Assembly (NCBI RefSeq): GCF_036013955.1
Contig: NZ_CP107903.1
Span: 8,556,001-8,620,000 of the forward strand
From: Streptomyces sp. NBC_00459
GTDB taxonomy: Bacteria > Actinomycetota > Actinomycetes > Streptomycetales > Streptomycetaceae
Direction: 5' to 3'
Length of the DNA stretch: 64,000 nt
Position 1 is the stretch's first letter; each line of letters opens with the position of its first letter. Positions 17,251 through 26,551 of the stretch are shown here, one piece after another. The notes beneath the pieces were generated by a model. The model was not told the origin of the DNA. It did no database searches and worked only from the letters and a program-made list of their open reading frames with translations. The translations under genes were made by a program, and so were the position numbers.

Positions 17251-18261
17251 ATGAGACCGCCGACCATCCGAGACGTCGCCGAACGAGCCGGTGTGTCGAA
17301 ATCCCTGGTCTCGCTGGTGCTGCGCGGCTCCGAACAGGTAAGGCCCGAGAAGCGGGAGGCCGTCCTGCTCGCCGTACGGGAACTCGGCTACCGGCCGAAC
17401 GCCGCCGCGCGCAGCCTCAGCGAACAGCGCACCCGGACCGTCGGCGTCCTCCTCAACGACCTGCGCAACCCCTGGTTCGTCGACCTGCTCGACGGGCTGG
17501 GCTCCCTCCTCCACGACAACGGCCTGCACATGCTGCTCGCCGACGCCCGCCTCAACCGGCGCAGCGGCCAGGACCTCACCGGCCCCTTCCGCGACCTCGG
17601 TGTCGACGGACTGGTCGTGGTCGGCACCCTGCCCGACCCGGCGGTCCTCGGCACCCTCGCCGAGCGCGTCCCGGTCGTCGTCGCGGGTGCCCGCGAGCCC
17701 GCGCTGCCCGGCATCGACATGGTCGCCAACGACGACGAGCACGGCGCCCGGATCGTCACCGAGCACCTCATCGGGCTCGGCCACCGCCGTATCGCGCACA
17801 TCGCCGGGTACGGCGCCGTCGGTGAGCTGCGCCGACGCGGCTTCGAGGCGACGATGCGCGCGCACGGCCTGGCGGACAGTACCCGCGTCGAGGCCGGCGA
17901 CCTGACCGAGGAGGGCGGCTACCGGAGCACCGTCCGGCTGCTCGGCGACCCAGCCGACCGGCCCACCGCCGTCTTCGCCGTCAACGACATGACCGCCGTG
18001 GGCGCGATCTCCGCCGCCGAGGAACTCGGACTGGGCGTTCCGCGCGACCTGTCCGTCGTCGGCTACGACAACACGAACATCTCCCGGCTGCGCCACGTCT
18101 GGCTCACCACCGTGGACAGTGCCAGCCATGAGGTGGGCCGCCGCGCCGCCCGCTGTCTCCTCGACCGACTCGACCTGCCGCGCAGCCCGGGCGCCGTCCA
18201 CCTCGCCGCCCCGACACTGGAGATCCGGGGGACGACGGCGCCACCCGCCCCAGGGCTGTGA
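17251..18261 (+). CDS. LacI-family transcriptional regulator
   Basis: A 336-residue repressor. TIRDVAERAGVSKSLVSLVLRG (about 5-26) is the helix-turn-helix, GYRPNAAARSLSEQRT the hinge, and the sensor domain has the family blocks VGVLLNDLRNPWFVDLLDG, GLGHRRIAHIAGYG and VPRDLSVVGYDNT. An operator half a turn from its ATG suggests it represses itself and the divergent oxidoreductase. It may also influence the hydroxyquinol genes that start 155 bases downstream. The ligand is unknown. Confidence 0.92.
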   Translation: MRPPTIRDVAERAGVSKSLVSLVLRGSEQVRPEKREAVLLAVRELGYRPNAAARSLSEQRTRTVGVLLNDLRNPWFVDLLDGLGSLLHDNGLHMLLADARLNRRSGQDLTGPFRDLGVDGLVVVGTLPDPAVLGTLAERVPVVVAGAREPALPGIDMVANDDEHGARIVTEHLIGLGHRRIAHIAGYGAVGELRRRGFEATMRAHGLADSTRVEAGDLTEEGGYRSTVRLLGDPADRPTAVFAVNDMTAVGAISAAEELGLGVPRDLSVVGYDNTNISRLRHVWLTTVDSASHEVGRRAARCLLDRLDLPRSPGAVHLAAPTLEIRGTTAPPAPGL

Positions 18262-18415
18262 AACCGCCTCGGGCCCGGTACTCCGCGCAGCTTCCGGTAC
18301 AGCCGCCCTCCGACACGCCGAAGCGGCCGAGAACGCCGAACAGTTGCCGACGGACGTGCTGACACAGATCCTCGGACATGCCTGACCGGGCGAGACGGGA
18401 TGAGGAGCGCGCGGA

Positions 18416-19324
18416 ATGACCACTGAACCAAAGACGAGTGACAGCGGTGAGGGTGCCGGTTTCACGACCGCCGTCACCGAGGCCGTCGTCGACAGCATGC
18501 GCGGCACCGCCGACCCGCGTCTGCGTGAGCTGCTCACCGCTCTCACCCGGCACCTCCACGCCTTCGTGCGCGAGACCGAGCCGACGATCGGCGAGTGGGA
18601 GCGGGCCATCGGCTTCCTGACGGCGACCGGGCAGAACTGCACCGACACCCGGCAGGAGTTCATCCTGCTGTCGGACGTCCTCGGTGTCTCCATGCTCGTG
18701 GAGACCCTCAACGGCCACCGCGACCCGGGCGCCACCGAGTCGACCGTGCTCGGTCCCTTCCACATGACCGAGTCGCCGGTACGGCAACTCGGCGCCGACA
18801 TCGACCTGGTGGGCGCCGGTGAGCCGTGCGTGGTCAGCGGGCGGGTGCTCGACCGGGACGGAACGCCGTTGCCCGGAGCGGTACTCGACGTCTGGCAGGC
18901 CGACGCCGAGGGCTACTACGACGTCCAGCAGCCGGACGTCCAGCCGCCGGGCAACGGCCGCGGGCTCTTCACCGCGGACGCGGAGGGCCGCTTCTGGTTC
19001 CGCACCTGTGTGCCGAGCCCGTACCCGATCCCGACGGACGGCCCGGTCGGCGAACTGCTCAACGCCACCGGCCGGCACCCCTTCCGACCCGCCCACATCC
19101 ACTTCATCGCCACGGCCGAGGGCCACGAGCCCGTCACTACCCACATCTTCGTCGCGGGCAGCGACTACCTCGACTCGGACGCCGTGTTCGCGGTGAAGCA
19201 GAGCCTGGTCAAGGACTTCACCGAGACCGACGACCCGTCCCTGGCGGGTGAGTTCGGCATGCCGAACCCCTTCCGCCACGCACGCTTCGACCTCGTACTG
19301 GAGAAGTCGGAGAACAAGTCGTGA
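18416..19324 (+). CDS. hydroxyquinol 1,2-dioxygenase (intradiol ring cleavage)
   Basis: A 302-residue non-haem Fe(III) dioxygenase. The N-terminal helical dimerisation domain (Dioxygenase_N) occupies about residues 25-100, followed by LGPFHM and the catalytic beta-sandwich. The four iron ligands of the family are visible in order: Tyr in GYYDVQ, Tyr in SPYPIPT, and the two His in RPAHIHF. The overall pattern matches hydroxyquinol rather than catechol enzymes. It would open 1,2,4-trihydroxybenzene to maleylacetate, the substrate of the next gene's product. GAGGAG lies upstream, and its stop overlaps the reductase GTG. Confidence 0.9.
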   Translation: MTTEPKTSDSGEGAGFTTAVTEAVVDSMRGTADPRLRELLTALTRHLHAFVRETEPTIGEWERAIGFLTATGQNCTDTRQEFILLSDVLGVSMLVETLNGHRDPGATESTVLGPFHMTESPVRQLGADIDLVGAGEPCVVSGRVLDRDGTPLPGAVLDVWQADAEGYYDVQQPDVQPPGNGRGLFTADAEGRFWFRTCVPSPYPIPTDGPVGELLNATGRHPFRPAHIHFIATAEGHEPVTTHIFVAGSDYLDSDAVFAVKQSLVKDFTETDDPSLAGEFGMPNPFRHARFDLVLEKSENKS

Positions 19325-20400
19325 CGACCGGACCGGACTTCGTGTACGAGGCCCAGCCGATGCGGGTCGTGCTGCGGGCCGGGGCCGCCGTCACCGCGAC
19401 TGCCGGGGAGGCCGAACGCCTTGGTCTGCGCCGGGTGTTGGTCGTCTGTGGCGCGCGCGGGAAAGGCACCGCGCAGGCGGTCGCCGACTCGCTGGGACCG
19501 GCCCTGGCGGGTCTGCACGACGAGGCGCGGACGCATGTGCCCGTCGAAGTCGCCGACCGGGCCGTCGAGGTGGCGCTGGCCATGGGCGCCGACGGGTGTG
19601 TGGCGGTCGGCGGCGGCAGCGCGATCGGCCTCGGGAAGGCGATCGCGCTGCGCACCGGGCTGCCGTTGATCGCCGTGCCCTCCACCTACTCGGGGTCGGA
19701 GATGACCCCCGTCTGGGGCCTGACCGAGAAGGGCGTGAAAACCACCGGCCGCGACCGATCGGTCCTCCCGCGCAGCGTGGTGTACGACCCCGAGCTGACC
19801 CTCTCCCTGCCGGTCCCGCTCTCGGTCACCAGCGGCATCAACGCGATCGCCCACGCGGTGGAGGCCCTCTACGCCCCCGACGCCTCCCCGCTCGTCTCCC
19901 TGATGGCGCAGGAGGGCGTACGGGCGATGGCCGAGGCACTCCCGGACGTGGCCGCGGATCCCGCGTCCCTCGACGCGCGCGGCCGGGCCCTGTACGGGGC
20001 ATGGCTGTGCGGCTCCTGTCTCGGCGCCACGACCATGGGCCTGCACCACAAGCTCTGCCATGTCCTCGGCGGCACCTTCGGCCTGCCGCACGCCGAGACG
20101 CACACGGTCGTCCTGCCGTACACCCTGGCCCACAACGCGCCCGCCGCACCGGAAGCGGCCCACGCCGTCGCCCGTGCGCTGGGCGGCGCTGCCGATGCCC
20201 CAACTGCCCTGTGGGAGCTGGCCGGACGCCTGGGCGCCCCGCGTTCTCTCGCCGAACTTGGCCTCACCGAGGCGGATTTGACGGTTGCGGTTACCCAGGC
20301 GGCCGGGCAGCCTTACCCCAACCCGCGGGAGGTCACGCCCGAGGGTGTGCTCGGTGTGCTGCGGGCGGCGTACCGGGGCGAGGCGCCCGGCACGGGCTGA
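19321..20400 (+). CDS. maleylacetate reductase
   Basis: A 359-residue iron-type alcohol dehydrogenase relative that reduces maleylacetate to 3-oxoadipate. GGGSAIGLGKAIAL is the nucleotide-binding loop, STYSGSEMTPVWGLTE is the family signature, and the metal-pocket histidines are in MGLHHKLCHVLGG and LPHAETH. It begins with GTG inside the dioxygenase stop (GTGA). With the dioxygenase it forms the lower hydroxyquinol pathway; no monooxygenase producing hydroxyquinol is adjacent, so the upstream source is either elsewhere or unconventional. Confidence 0.92.
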   Translation: MTTGPDFVYEAQPMRVVLRAGAAVTATAGEAERLGLRRVLVVCGARGKGTAQAVADSLGPALAGLHDEARTHVPVEVADRAVEVALAMGADGCVAVGGGSAIGLGKAIALRTGLPLIAVPSTYSGSEMTPVWGLTEKGVKTTGRDRSVLPRSVVYDPELTLSLPVPLSVTSGINAIAHAVEALYAPDASPLVSLMAQEGVRAMAEALPDVAADPASLDARGRALYGAWLCGSCLGATTMGLHHKLCHVLGGTFGLPHAETHTVVLPYTLAHNAPAAPEAAHAVARALGGAADAPTALWELAGRLGAPRSLAELGLTEADLTVAVTQAAGQPYPNPREVTPEGVLGVLRAAYRGEAPGTG

Positions 20401-20461
20401 GACACACCGGCACTTCACCCGACCATGACGGCACACAGCAGAAGAACAGAAAGGTGAACCC

Positions 20462-21373
20462 ATGGCCCTCGCACTGCTCAGGCGCCTGCGGTCCAGAGGC
20501 GTCTCCGATCGCGCGGGCCTCTCCCTTCCCCTGCCGCCCGGCGCGGGATCCCTCGGCTGCGAGGTGCTGGACCCGCTCGGCCAGCCCATGGGCGGCGCCG
20601 AAGTGACCGTGAGCGCGACCGACGCACACCAGGTGATGGCACGCGGTACGACGGACCCCTACGGCTACTTCCTCGCCATCCTTCCGTCGGGCCGCTACAG
20701 CCTGATGATCTCCGCCGAGGGCCTGACGCCGCATCGCGAGACGGTCGACCTCCTCGACGGGGTGATGCTGCCGACACAGCGCGTCCAGCTGGAGCCGGCC
20801 CGGCGGCTGGACCTCCCCGTGCCCGGCACCTGGCTCTTCGACCCGCCGCACACCGCGATCCGGTTCATCGCCAAGCATGTCGGAATGGGCGATGTGCACG
20901 GCCGCTTCGAGCGGTTCGAGGGCGGCATCCAGGTGGCACGGACGATGACCGAGTCCAGGGTGCAGGTCCGAATCGACGCGTCGAGCATCACGACCGGGAA
21001 CCGGACCCGGGACAACCACCTGCGGTCGGCCGACTTCCTGGACGTCGAGCGCTTTCCGTACATCGACTTCGTGAGCTCGCGTTTCTCCTACCGGGCCGGC
21101 GCGAAGTGGGCGGTGCAGGGCTCGCTCTCGATGCACGGGGTGAGCCGCTCGATATCGCTGGACACGACCTACCTGGGGTCCGTCAACGGCGGCTACGGCG
21201 AGGAGTTGCGCTGCGCGGCCCGCGCCCGGGCGGAACTGCACCGCGAGGACTACACCCTCAACTGGCGTTCCATGCTGGCCCGGGGAATCGCGGTGGTCGG
21301 GCCGACGGTCCAACTGGAGCTGGACGTACAGGCGATGTACCGGACGCACGACACTCCGACGCCGCCCGAGTGA
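20462..21373 (+). CDS. YceI-domain protein with N-terminal carboxypeptidase-regulatory-like domain
   Basis: A 303-residue protein with two domains. Residues about 30-115 form a transthyretin-like carboxypeptidase regulatory fold (GCEVLDPLGQPMGGAEVTV ... TTDPYGYFLAILPSGRYSL). Residues about 120-300 are a YceI lipocalin-like beta-barrel (WLFDPPHTAIRFIAKHVGM, NHLRSADFLDVERFPYIDF, LSMHGVSRSI). YceI proteins bind isoprenoid or fatty-acyl lipids. There is no obvious signal peptide, so it is probably cytoplasmic or non-classically localised. It follows the hydroxyquinol genes by about 60 bases with its own AAAGG site, and functional linkage is uncertain. Confidence 0.88.
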   Translation: MALALLRRLRSRGVSDRAGLSLPLPPGAGSLGCEVLDPLGQPMGGAEVTVSATDAHQVMARGTTDPYGYFLAILPSGRYSLMISAEGLTPHRETVDLLDGVMLPTQRVQLEPARRLDLPVPGTWLFDPPHTAIRFIAKHVGMGDVHGRFERFEGGIQVARTMTESRVQVRIDASSITTGNRTRDNHLRSADFLDVERFPYIDFVSSRFSYRAGAKWAVQGSLSMHGVSRSISLDTTYLGSVNGGYGEELRCAARARAELHREDYTLNWRSMLARGIAVVGPTVQLELDVQAMYRTHDTPTPPE

Positions 21374-21488
21374 TCCGCACGTCCGCCGGGCGCGCTCGAA
21401 CCTTTCCTTCCGAGTGACCGATCCGTGATATGGGCATGCCAACCTGACCGAACCGCCGTACCCGCACGGCATCGATCAGGAGGCCCCC

Positions 21489-22256
21489 GTGAAGAGACGT
21501 GTGCGCACCCGCAGAGCCTCGCTCGTCCTCGGCAGCGCGGTGGCGCTGGTCGTCGCCTTTCCGGGCACCGCCCTCGCCGCCCCGCCCGGGGCCCTGCCGG
21601 CCAACGCGGACGGCACCGAGCAGACGTACCAACCGGCGTACGACTACGACACGGACGGCTGCTACTCCACCCCCGCCATCGGTGCCACGGGCACCCTCAA
21701 CGGTGGCCTCAAGCCGACCGGTTCCCTCAACGGGCAGTGCCGGGACGCCTCCGACCTCGACAACACCAACGGCTACTCCCGCTACAAGTGCAACAACGGC
21801 TGGTGCGCGATCATCTACGGCCTCTACTTCGAGAAGGACCAGGCACTCGCGGGCAGCAGCATCGGCGGGCACCGGCACGACTGGGAGCATGTGGTGGTGT
21901 GGGTGCGGGACGGCGTGGCGGAGTACGTCTCGACCTCCAACCACGGCGGCTTCACCGTCCACACCCGGGACCAGGTCCGCTGGGACGGCACGCACCCCAA
22001 GATCGTCTACCACAAGGACGGCATCAGGACGCACTGCTTCCGCCTCGCGGGCACCAACGACGAACCCCCGGAGAACCACAAGGGAACCTGGCAGTTCCCG
22101 GCGCTGGTCGGCTGGAACGGCTACCCGTCGGGCATCCGGGACAAGCTGACCTCCGCCGACTGGGGCAGCGCCAACTTCGGTCTCAAGGACGGCAACTTCG
22201 CCTCCCACCTGGCGGCGGCCATGCCGGCGGGCATCGCGTTCGACCCGAACGCCTGA
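21489..22256 (+). CDS. secreted NPP1-family (necrosis-inducing-like) protein
   Basis: A 255-residue protein with a clear Sec signal peptide (MKRRVRTRRAS, hydrophobic LVLGSAVALVVAFPGTALA, cleavage after ALA-A). The mature domain contains the NPP1 signature GHRHDWEHVVVW and several cysteines, consistent with the Nep1-like fold, which binds a divalent metal and membrane glycosphingolipids in plant-associated microbes. In non-pathogenic Streptomyces its role is unclear. The GTG start at 21489 has AGGAGG five bases upstream. It appears monocistronic and is convergent with the excalibur gene. Confidence 0.9.
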   Translation: MKRRVRTRRASLVLGSAVALVVAFPGTALAAPPGALPANADGTEQTYQPAYDYDTDGCYSTPAIGATGTLNGGLKPTGSLNGQCRDASDLDNTNGYSRYKCNNGWCAIIYGLYFEKDQALAGSSIGGHRHDWEHVVVWVRDGVAEYVSTSNHGGFTVHTRDQVRWDGTHPKIVYHKDGIRTHCFRLAGTNDEPPENHKGTWQFPALVGWNGYPSGIRDKLTSADWGSANFGLKDGNFASHLAAAMPAGIAFDPNA

Positions 22257-22266
22257 CCTCTGCCCG

Positions 22267-22773
22267 TCACTCGCAGCCGACGCCGTCGCCGTCCCGGTCG
22301 AGATGCCGGCCGTAGCCGGGATCACCGACACGCACCGGGGCGGCTCCGGCGGCGCGGGCAGCCGTGCAGTTCGCGTAGTACACGCTGTCGTCGCCGGACC
22401 CGGAGCCGTCGTCCGATCCGGTGTCGGAGCCGGTGTTGGTGTCGACGGCCGGCTCGGCCGTCACCGTCCTCGTCGCCCGAACGGTGACGGTGGCGGCGGG
22501 TTCGGGCGTGGCTGTCACGGTGCTCGTGACCGTGGCGGTCGCCGTCGCCGTCGCCGTCACGGTCGCCGTGGGCGCCGGGTCGGCGGCCACCGCGTCCTTG
22601 CCGTCCCCCTGACCGCTTCCCCCGATGCCGACGCCGAGAAGGAACACGAGCCCGAGGGCGGGCAGGACGAATCTCTTACGAGCCCATCTCGGCCCCTGCC
22701 CCCGACGGTCGGGCGTCGGCCCCGGTATCGGAGCCTGTGGCGCGTTCCCGGGAGTGTTGTACGGATTGCTCAT
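22267..22773 (-). CDS. membrane-anchored excalibur-domain protein
   Basis: A 168-residue protein. A proline-rich cytoplasmic N-terminus (MSNPYNTPGNAPQAPIPG) is followed by one membrane helix at about 33-52 (KRFVLPALGLVFLLGVGIG). A low-complexity linker rich in Thr, Val and Ala comes next, then an Asp/Ser/Gly stretch. The C-terminus is an excalibur calcium-binding motif with YYANCTAARAAG and the loop DRDGDGVGCE; the two cysteines are conserved. Longer in-frame reading extends over the tRNA and is not real. It probably binds calcium at the cell surface. Confidence 0.85.
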   Translation of the reverse strand: MSNPYNTPGNAPQAPIPGPTPDRRGQGPRWARKRFVLPALGLVFLLGVGIGGSGQGDGKDAVAADPAPTATVTATATATATVTSTVTATPEPAATVTVRATRTVTAEPAVDTNTGSDTGSDDGSGSGDDSVYYANCTAARAAGAAPVRVGDPGYGRHLDRDGDGVGCE

Positions 22774-22939
22774 GGTCGTCCCCCTGTTGTGTTTCGGGTG
22801 GGACGACGGTAGTGCGGCGGATGGGACGGTAAAGGCCCTTTGGTGTCCCGGTGACCGTTCCGTAACCGCTCGGAGGCGCGGCGGGTGTGCGGTAGGGTTT
22901 GTCTGTGCGATCACGCGGGGCAACCGTGGGTCGACGCAC

Positions 22940-23013
<74 letters not shown>

Positions 23014-23032
23014 CTGGAGACAGTCGCAGGTG

Positions 23033-23066
23033 AGGGCCGGTTTCGGAGACATCCGAAACCGGCCCT
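23033..23066 (+). terminator. tRNA transcript terminator
   Basis: A perfect 15-base-pair stem (23033-23047 with 23052-23066) with loop GACA begins 20 bases after the tRNA and is followed by TGGCTGTTTTC. Confidence 0.85.
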
Positions 23067-23426
23067 TGGCTGTTTTCGGGGGACCGGTTGGGGACCAGGG
23101 TCCTGGACCGGCGTCAGCGGGTCATGACGATCGGGCTCGGCGGGGAGCGTGGTGCGCGGAGCACGCTGCGGTGCGCGGAGAGTGCTGCGCCCGCGGCCGT
23201 GATCTTGTATACGTCCGGGTGTGATGGTGGAGTCGGGTATGGGAACCGCCCGAATAGGTCTGACCCGAGTGCCGTGAAAGATCTTGAGGGCCTGACAAAC
23301 TCGGCGTTGACGCCGATCTCCGACGCGAGATCAAGCCGAATCCGTCCTGCTGGGGCCGATGCCGTGCGGAAGAGGCGCTCCTGCTTCAATCGGCTGGTTG
23401 TCCCCGCACTCTTTCCAGGAGCCTCT
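23067..23426. other. 360 bases without a confident gene downstream of tRNA-Pro
   Basis: Both strands have only short or unconvincing frames. The plus frame in continuity with the Sel1 gene (from about 23121) has coding-like stretches but no ribosome binding site, and a better start for that gene is at 23427. No second copy of the tRNA 3' end was found in the window, so I cannot mark an attachment site. Confidence 0.4.
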
Positions 23427-24129
23427 GTGACGTCGGTCCAGCCCCAACCTGAGTCGGCGCAGATACAAGAGCTCCTCGTCGCCGGGCAGGAGGCGGCTGA
23501 GGGCGGACGCTGGGTAGATGCGGGGCTTGCCTGGATCCAGGCTGCCAAGCTGGGCAGCCTGGACGGCGCGAACGCCGCCAGCAGATTCGCGGCCCCGCAC
23601 ATCAGACCGCTGGCTGATGCGGGAGACCCTGCCGCGCAGGCTCTGATGGCGGGGATCTTGATGGACTACTTCACCGAGGACGCCCTTCCGATGGCGGTCG
23701 GCTATGCCAGGGCCGCGGCCGCCGCTGGTCACGCCGTCGGCCTTCGCACCTTCGGGTTCATGCTGGTGCGAGGCAAGGGAGTGGAGGAGGACCGTGACGA
23801 GGCGCTGGAGCTGTTTCGTGCGGCAGCCGCGAAAGGGGACGCCTACGGGGCCTTCAACGCTGCGGTCACCCAGGGGGAAGGTAACTGTCGCGCTGACCGT
23901 GACGAGTACCTCCGGCTGCTGACCCAGGCCGCCGACGGAGGCATCGCGCAGGCTGCCGCGGTGCTGGGAGACGAGTTGGCGGCCGACAGACGCAACGAGG
24001 AAGCCCTGAGCTGGTACGTGCGGGCAGCCGAGAACGGTCACGCCGGCGCGGCGGATGTCGCGGCCGACTGGTACCGGGACGGCATCGGTACAGAAGCAGA
24101 CCCCGTGCAGGCCATGCGTTGGCTCCTAG

Positions 24130-25105
24130 ACGAGTCATTCCGAATGCTGACGGTGTGTCCGGGAACGCAGACAGGGCGTCCAAGATCGTTGTGTGACGAA
24201 CAACCTGGACGCCCTGCTGACCGCACTGTACGTGAAGATCGACGACGAGATCGGGGGTACCCGGTGGCTGGGCCGGCCGCCGCGGCTGACGGATTCCGAG
24301 CTTGTCTGCCTCGCTGTCGCGCAGGCGTTGCTGGGCTTCACCTCGGAGTCGCGGTGGCTGCGGTTCGTGGACTCCCGCCTGGGCGGGATGTTCCCGTACG
24401 TGCCCAGGCAGCCGGGCTGGAACAAGCGGCTGCGGGCTGCGTTGCCGTTGGTCAAGAAGGCGATACGGCTGCTGGCCGTCGATACGGACTTCTGGTTCGA
24501 CAACCACTGGATCGTCGACTCGACGCCGGTGGAGTGCGGTCGCTCGCGTCCGACGGTGAAGCGGTCGGACATGGCCGGCTGGGCCGGATACGGGTACTGC
24601 GCCAGTCACAGCCGGTTCTTCTGGGGCCTGCGCCTGTTCCTGGTGTGCACCCCGACCGGGATGCCGATCCTGTGGGCTCTGGCGACCCCGAAGTTGGATG
24701 AGCGCGAGGTACTGACCGCGATGCTCGACCGCGAACCCGAGACGGTCACGAACCGGCCGGGGCTGCTGGTGATCTCCGACAAGGGTTTCGCTTCCAGGGA
24801 GTTCGAGGCCGATCTGGCCCTGAGGGGCGCTGAGTTGCTGCGGCCGTCGTTCAAGCGCGAGAAGAAACGCAAGGGCGAGTCCCTGCTGAAGTCGGTGCGG
24901 CAGTTGATCGAGTCGGTCAACGACACCCTCAAGGGCCAGCTCGACCTGGAACAGCACGGCGGCCGGACCTTCGAAGGCGTCGCCGTCCGCGTCGCCCAGC
25001 GCGTCCTCGCGATGGCTGCTGCGATCTGGCACAACCACAAGACCGGCCAGCCGGTCCTACGATCCCTCATCGCCTACGACCACTGATCACATCGGAATGA
25101 CTCGT
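24130..25105 (+). mobile_element. IS982-family-like insertion sequence
   Basis: A 976-base element bounded by perfect 14-base inverted repeats ACGAGTCATTCCGA (24130-24143) and TCGGAATGACTCGT (25092-25105), flanked by CTAG on both sides as a four-base target duplication. It carries one transposase gene. The insertion interrupts the Sel1-repeat gene. Confidence 0.88.
24193..25086 (+). CDS. IS982-family-like DDE transposase
   Basis: A 297-residue transposase starting at GTG 24193. The DDE residues fit DSTPVECG (first Asp), VISDKGFAS (second Asp) and ESVNDTLKGQLDLE (Glu). The GYGYCASHSRFFWGLRLFL block is characteristic of IS982-type enzymes, as is the N-terminal LLTALYVKIDDEI. It appears full length and undamaged, so the element may still be active. 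Confidence 0.88.
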   Translation: MTNNLDALLTALYVKIDDEIGGTRWLGRPPRLTDSELVCLAVAQALLGFTSESRWLRFVDSRLGGMFPYVPRQPGWNKRLRAALPLVKKAIRLLAVDTDFWFDNHWIVDSTPVECGRSRPTVKRSDMAGWAGYGYCASHSRFFWGLRLFLVCTPTGMPILWALATPKLDEREVLTAMLDREPETVTNRPGLLVISDKGFASREFEADLALRGAELLRPSFKREKKRKGESLLKSVRQLIESVNDTLKGQLDLEQHGGRTFEGVAVRVAQRVLAMAAAIWHNHKTGQPVLRSLIAYDH

Positions 25106-25109
25106 CTAG
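25106..25109. repeat. CTAG target-site duplication shared by the two insertion sequences
   Basis: CTAG occurs at 24126-24129, 25106-25109 and 26552-26555. The first two flank the IS982-like element and the last two flank the IS701-like element. The central copy is therefore the right duplication of the first insertion and the left duplication of the second. Confidence 0.85.
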
Positions 25110-26551
25110 TAGGGCTTGGTCATGTTGGTGCGAGGTCTGGCATGTCGCGGTGACAGGTGGGGCAGGCGCCGGTCCAGATCACGAGGAGTAACTGCAGCTC
25201 GCGAACGACTCGGTAGAGGCTCAGGCCGACGCCGTCTCTTTTGGGGATCGGCTCAGTCGCTGCAGGGTGCAGAAGGCGTGGGCGACCGAAACGAGGGTGA
25301 CGTGGTGGTGCCAGCCTGGCCAGGTTCGGCCTTCGAAGTGGGCCAGGCCCAGGGCCTGCTTCATCTCTCGGTAGTCGTTCTCGATGCGCCAGCGAAGCTT
25401 CGCGGTGCGCACGAGGACGGGCAACGGGGTGGTCTCGGGCAGGTTGGAGAGCCAGAACTGCACGGGCTCGTCCTGGTCGGCTGGCCATTCGGCCAGCAGC
25501 CAGCGCACCGGCAGTTCGGCGCCGGGGGTGGCTTTGCAGATCTCACGTCCGGCGGGCCGGATCCGCAGGGCCACGAAGCGCGAGTACATGCGTTTGTGCC
25601 CGCTGCGGCCACTGCCCGGCCGCGATCCCTCCCTCCACTGCACTGGCCGTGCGGAAGATTTGCCGGCCGCGATGACCAGGCTCTTCACCCTCTGTGCCAG
25701 CTCGGGGTAGGCAGGAACCGGCCGTCGTCCCCGGCCGGGGTAGGCCGGGGTGCACGGCTGTGCGTCCCCGGGTTGCGCGGTGGTCGTGGTCGAGATGCCC
25801 ACCACGTAGTGGAGACCGCGTTCCTCCAGGCCAAGCCGGAAGGCGGCGGTATCCCCATAGCCGCCGTCGGCGATGACCTGGGGCACCTCGATGCCCCAGG
25901 AGCGCGTCTCGTCGATCATGTCGAGGGCCAGCTGCCACTTCTCGACATGGCCCGCCTGGGCAGGGATGGCGCACTTGGCACGGCGGACCACTTTGACCGG
26001 ATCCGCCTTCGGCGAGGCGGGATCCCAGCTCTCGGGCAGGAACAGACGCCAGTTCACCGCCGCCGAGGCGCCGTTGGAAGCCAGGTGCAGCGAGACCCCG
26101 GCCTGGCAGTTGGTGACCTTGCCCGCGGTGCCGGTGTACTGCCGGGTCACGCACGCGGACGCGTCCCCGTCCTTGAGGAACCCGGTGTCATCGATGATCA
26201 ACGCGGTGGGCTTGATGACCGGCTGCATCCGCCAGGCCAAACGGGCCCGGACATGTGCCGCGTCCCACGGGCTGGAAGTGACGAAGTGGGCCAGGGCCTG
26301 CCGGTTCCCGTCTTCGCCCAGGCGGGCGGCCATCGGCTCCACCGACTTGCGCCCGCCGTCCAGCAGCAGGCCCCGCAGATATACCTCGCCCCACCGCCGC
26401 TGATCTGCCCGCGCGAACGGCTCGAACATCTCCGCCGCGAAGTCCTCCAGATCACACCGGACCGCAGCCAACTCCCCACCCAGCACACCCGATCAACGGC
26501 ACGACCGATCAGGAAGACACGCCATCAAGGACCGCACCTGACCAAGCCCTA
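25110..26551 (-). mobile_element. IS701-family-like insertion sequence
   Basis: A 1442-base element bounded by perfect 13-base inverted repeats TAGGGCTTGGTCA (25110-25122) and TGACCAAGCCCTA (26539-26551), flanked by CTAG. It inserted precisely at the CTAG next to the earlier IS982-like element. It holds one leftward transposase gene. Confidence 0.9.
25221..26486 (-). CDS. IS701-family-like transposase
   Basis: A 421-residue DDE_5 type transposase, the usual size for the family. Candidate catalytic residues lie in LIIDDTGFLKDG, QVIADGGYGD and RWRIENDYREMKQALGL. Other family blocks are ARRMQPVI-like substrate-binding segments and the C-terminal GLAHFEGRTWPGWHHH. The frame is intact, so this copy may be mobile. 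An alternative start slightly downstream cannot be excluded. Confidence 0.9.
   Translation of the reverse strand: MLGGELAAVRCDLEDFAAEMFEPFARADQRRWGEVYLRGLLLDGGRKSVEPMAARLGEDGNRQALAHFVTSSPWDAAHVRARLAWRMQPVIKPTALIIDDTGFLKDGDASACVTRQYTGTAGKVTNCQAGVSLHLASNGASAAVNWRLFLPESWDPASPKADPVKVVRRAKCAIPAQAGHVEKWQLALDMIDETRSWGIEVPQVIADGGYGDTAAFRLGLEERGLHYVVGISTTTTAQPGDAQPCTPAYPGRGRRPVPAYPELAQRVKSLVIAAGKSSARPVQWREGSRPGSGRSGHKRMYSRFVALRIRPAGREICKATPGAELPVRWLLAEWPADQDEPVQFWLSNLPETTPLPVLVRTAKLRWRIENDYREMKQALGLAHFEGRTWPGWHHHVTLVSVAHAFCTLQRLSRSPKETASA

Noticed and set aside
18262..18415. Possible small gene ending at 18385 (open frame from 18119)
   Set aside because: Most of the frame overlaps the LacI gene in another phase and only a short tail is free; no start signal in the free part.
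22480..22580. Short repeated units suggestive of a repeat array
   Set aside because: They are GTC/GCC/ACG codons of the Thr/Val/Ala-rich linker in the excalibur protein, not a CRISPR array; there are no spacers. No CRISPR array was seen anywhere in the window.
23088..24701. 537-codon frame joining the Sel1 gene to transposase sequence
   Set aside because: It simply runs from host gene into the IS982-like element in a non-transposase frame; the true transposase frame starts at 24193.
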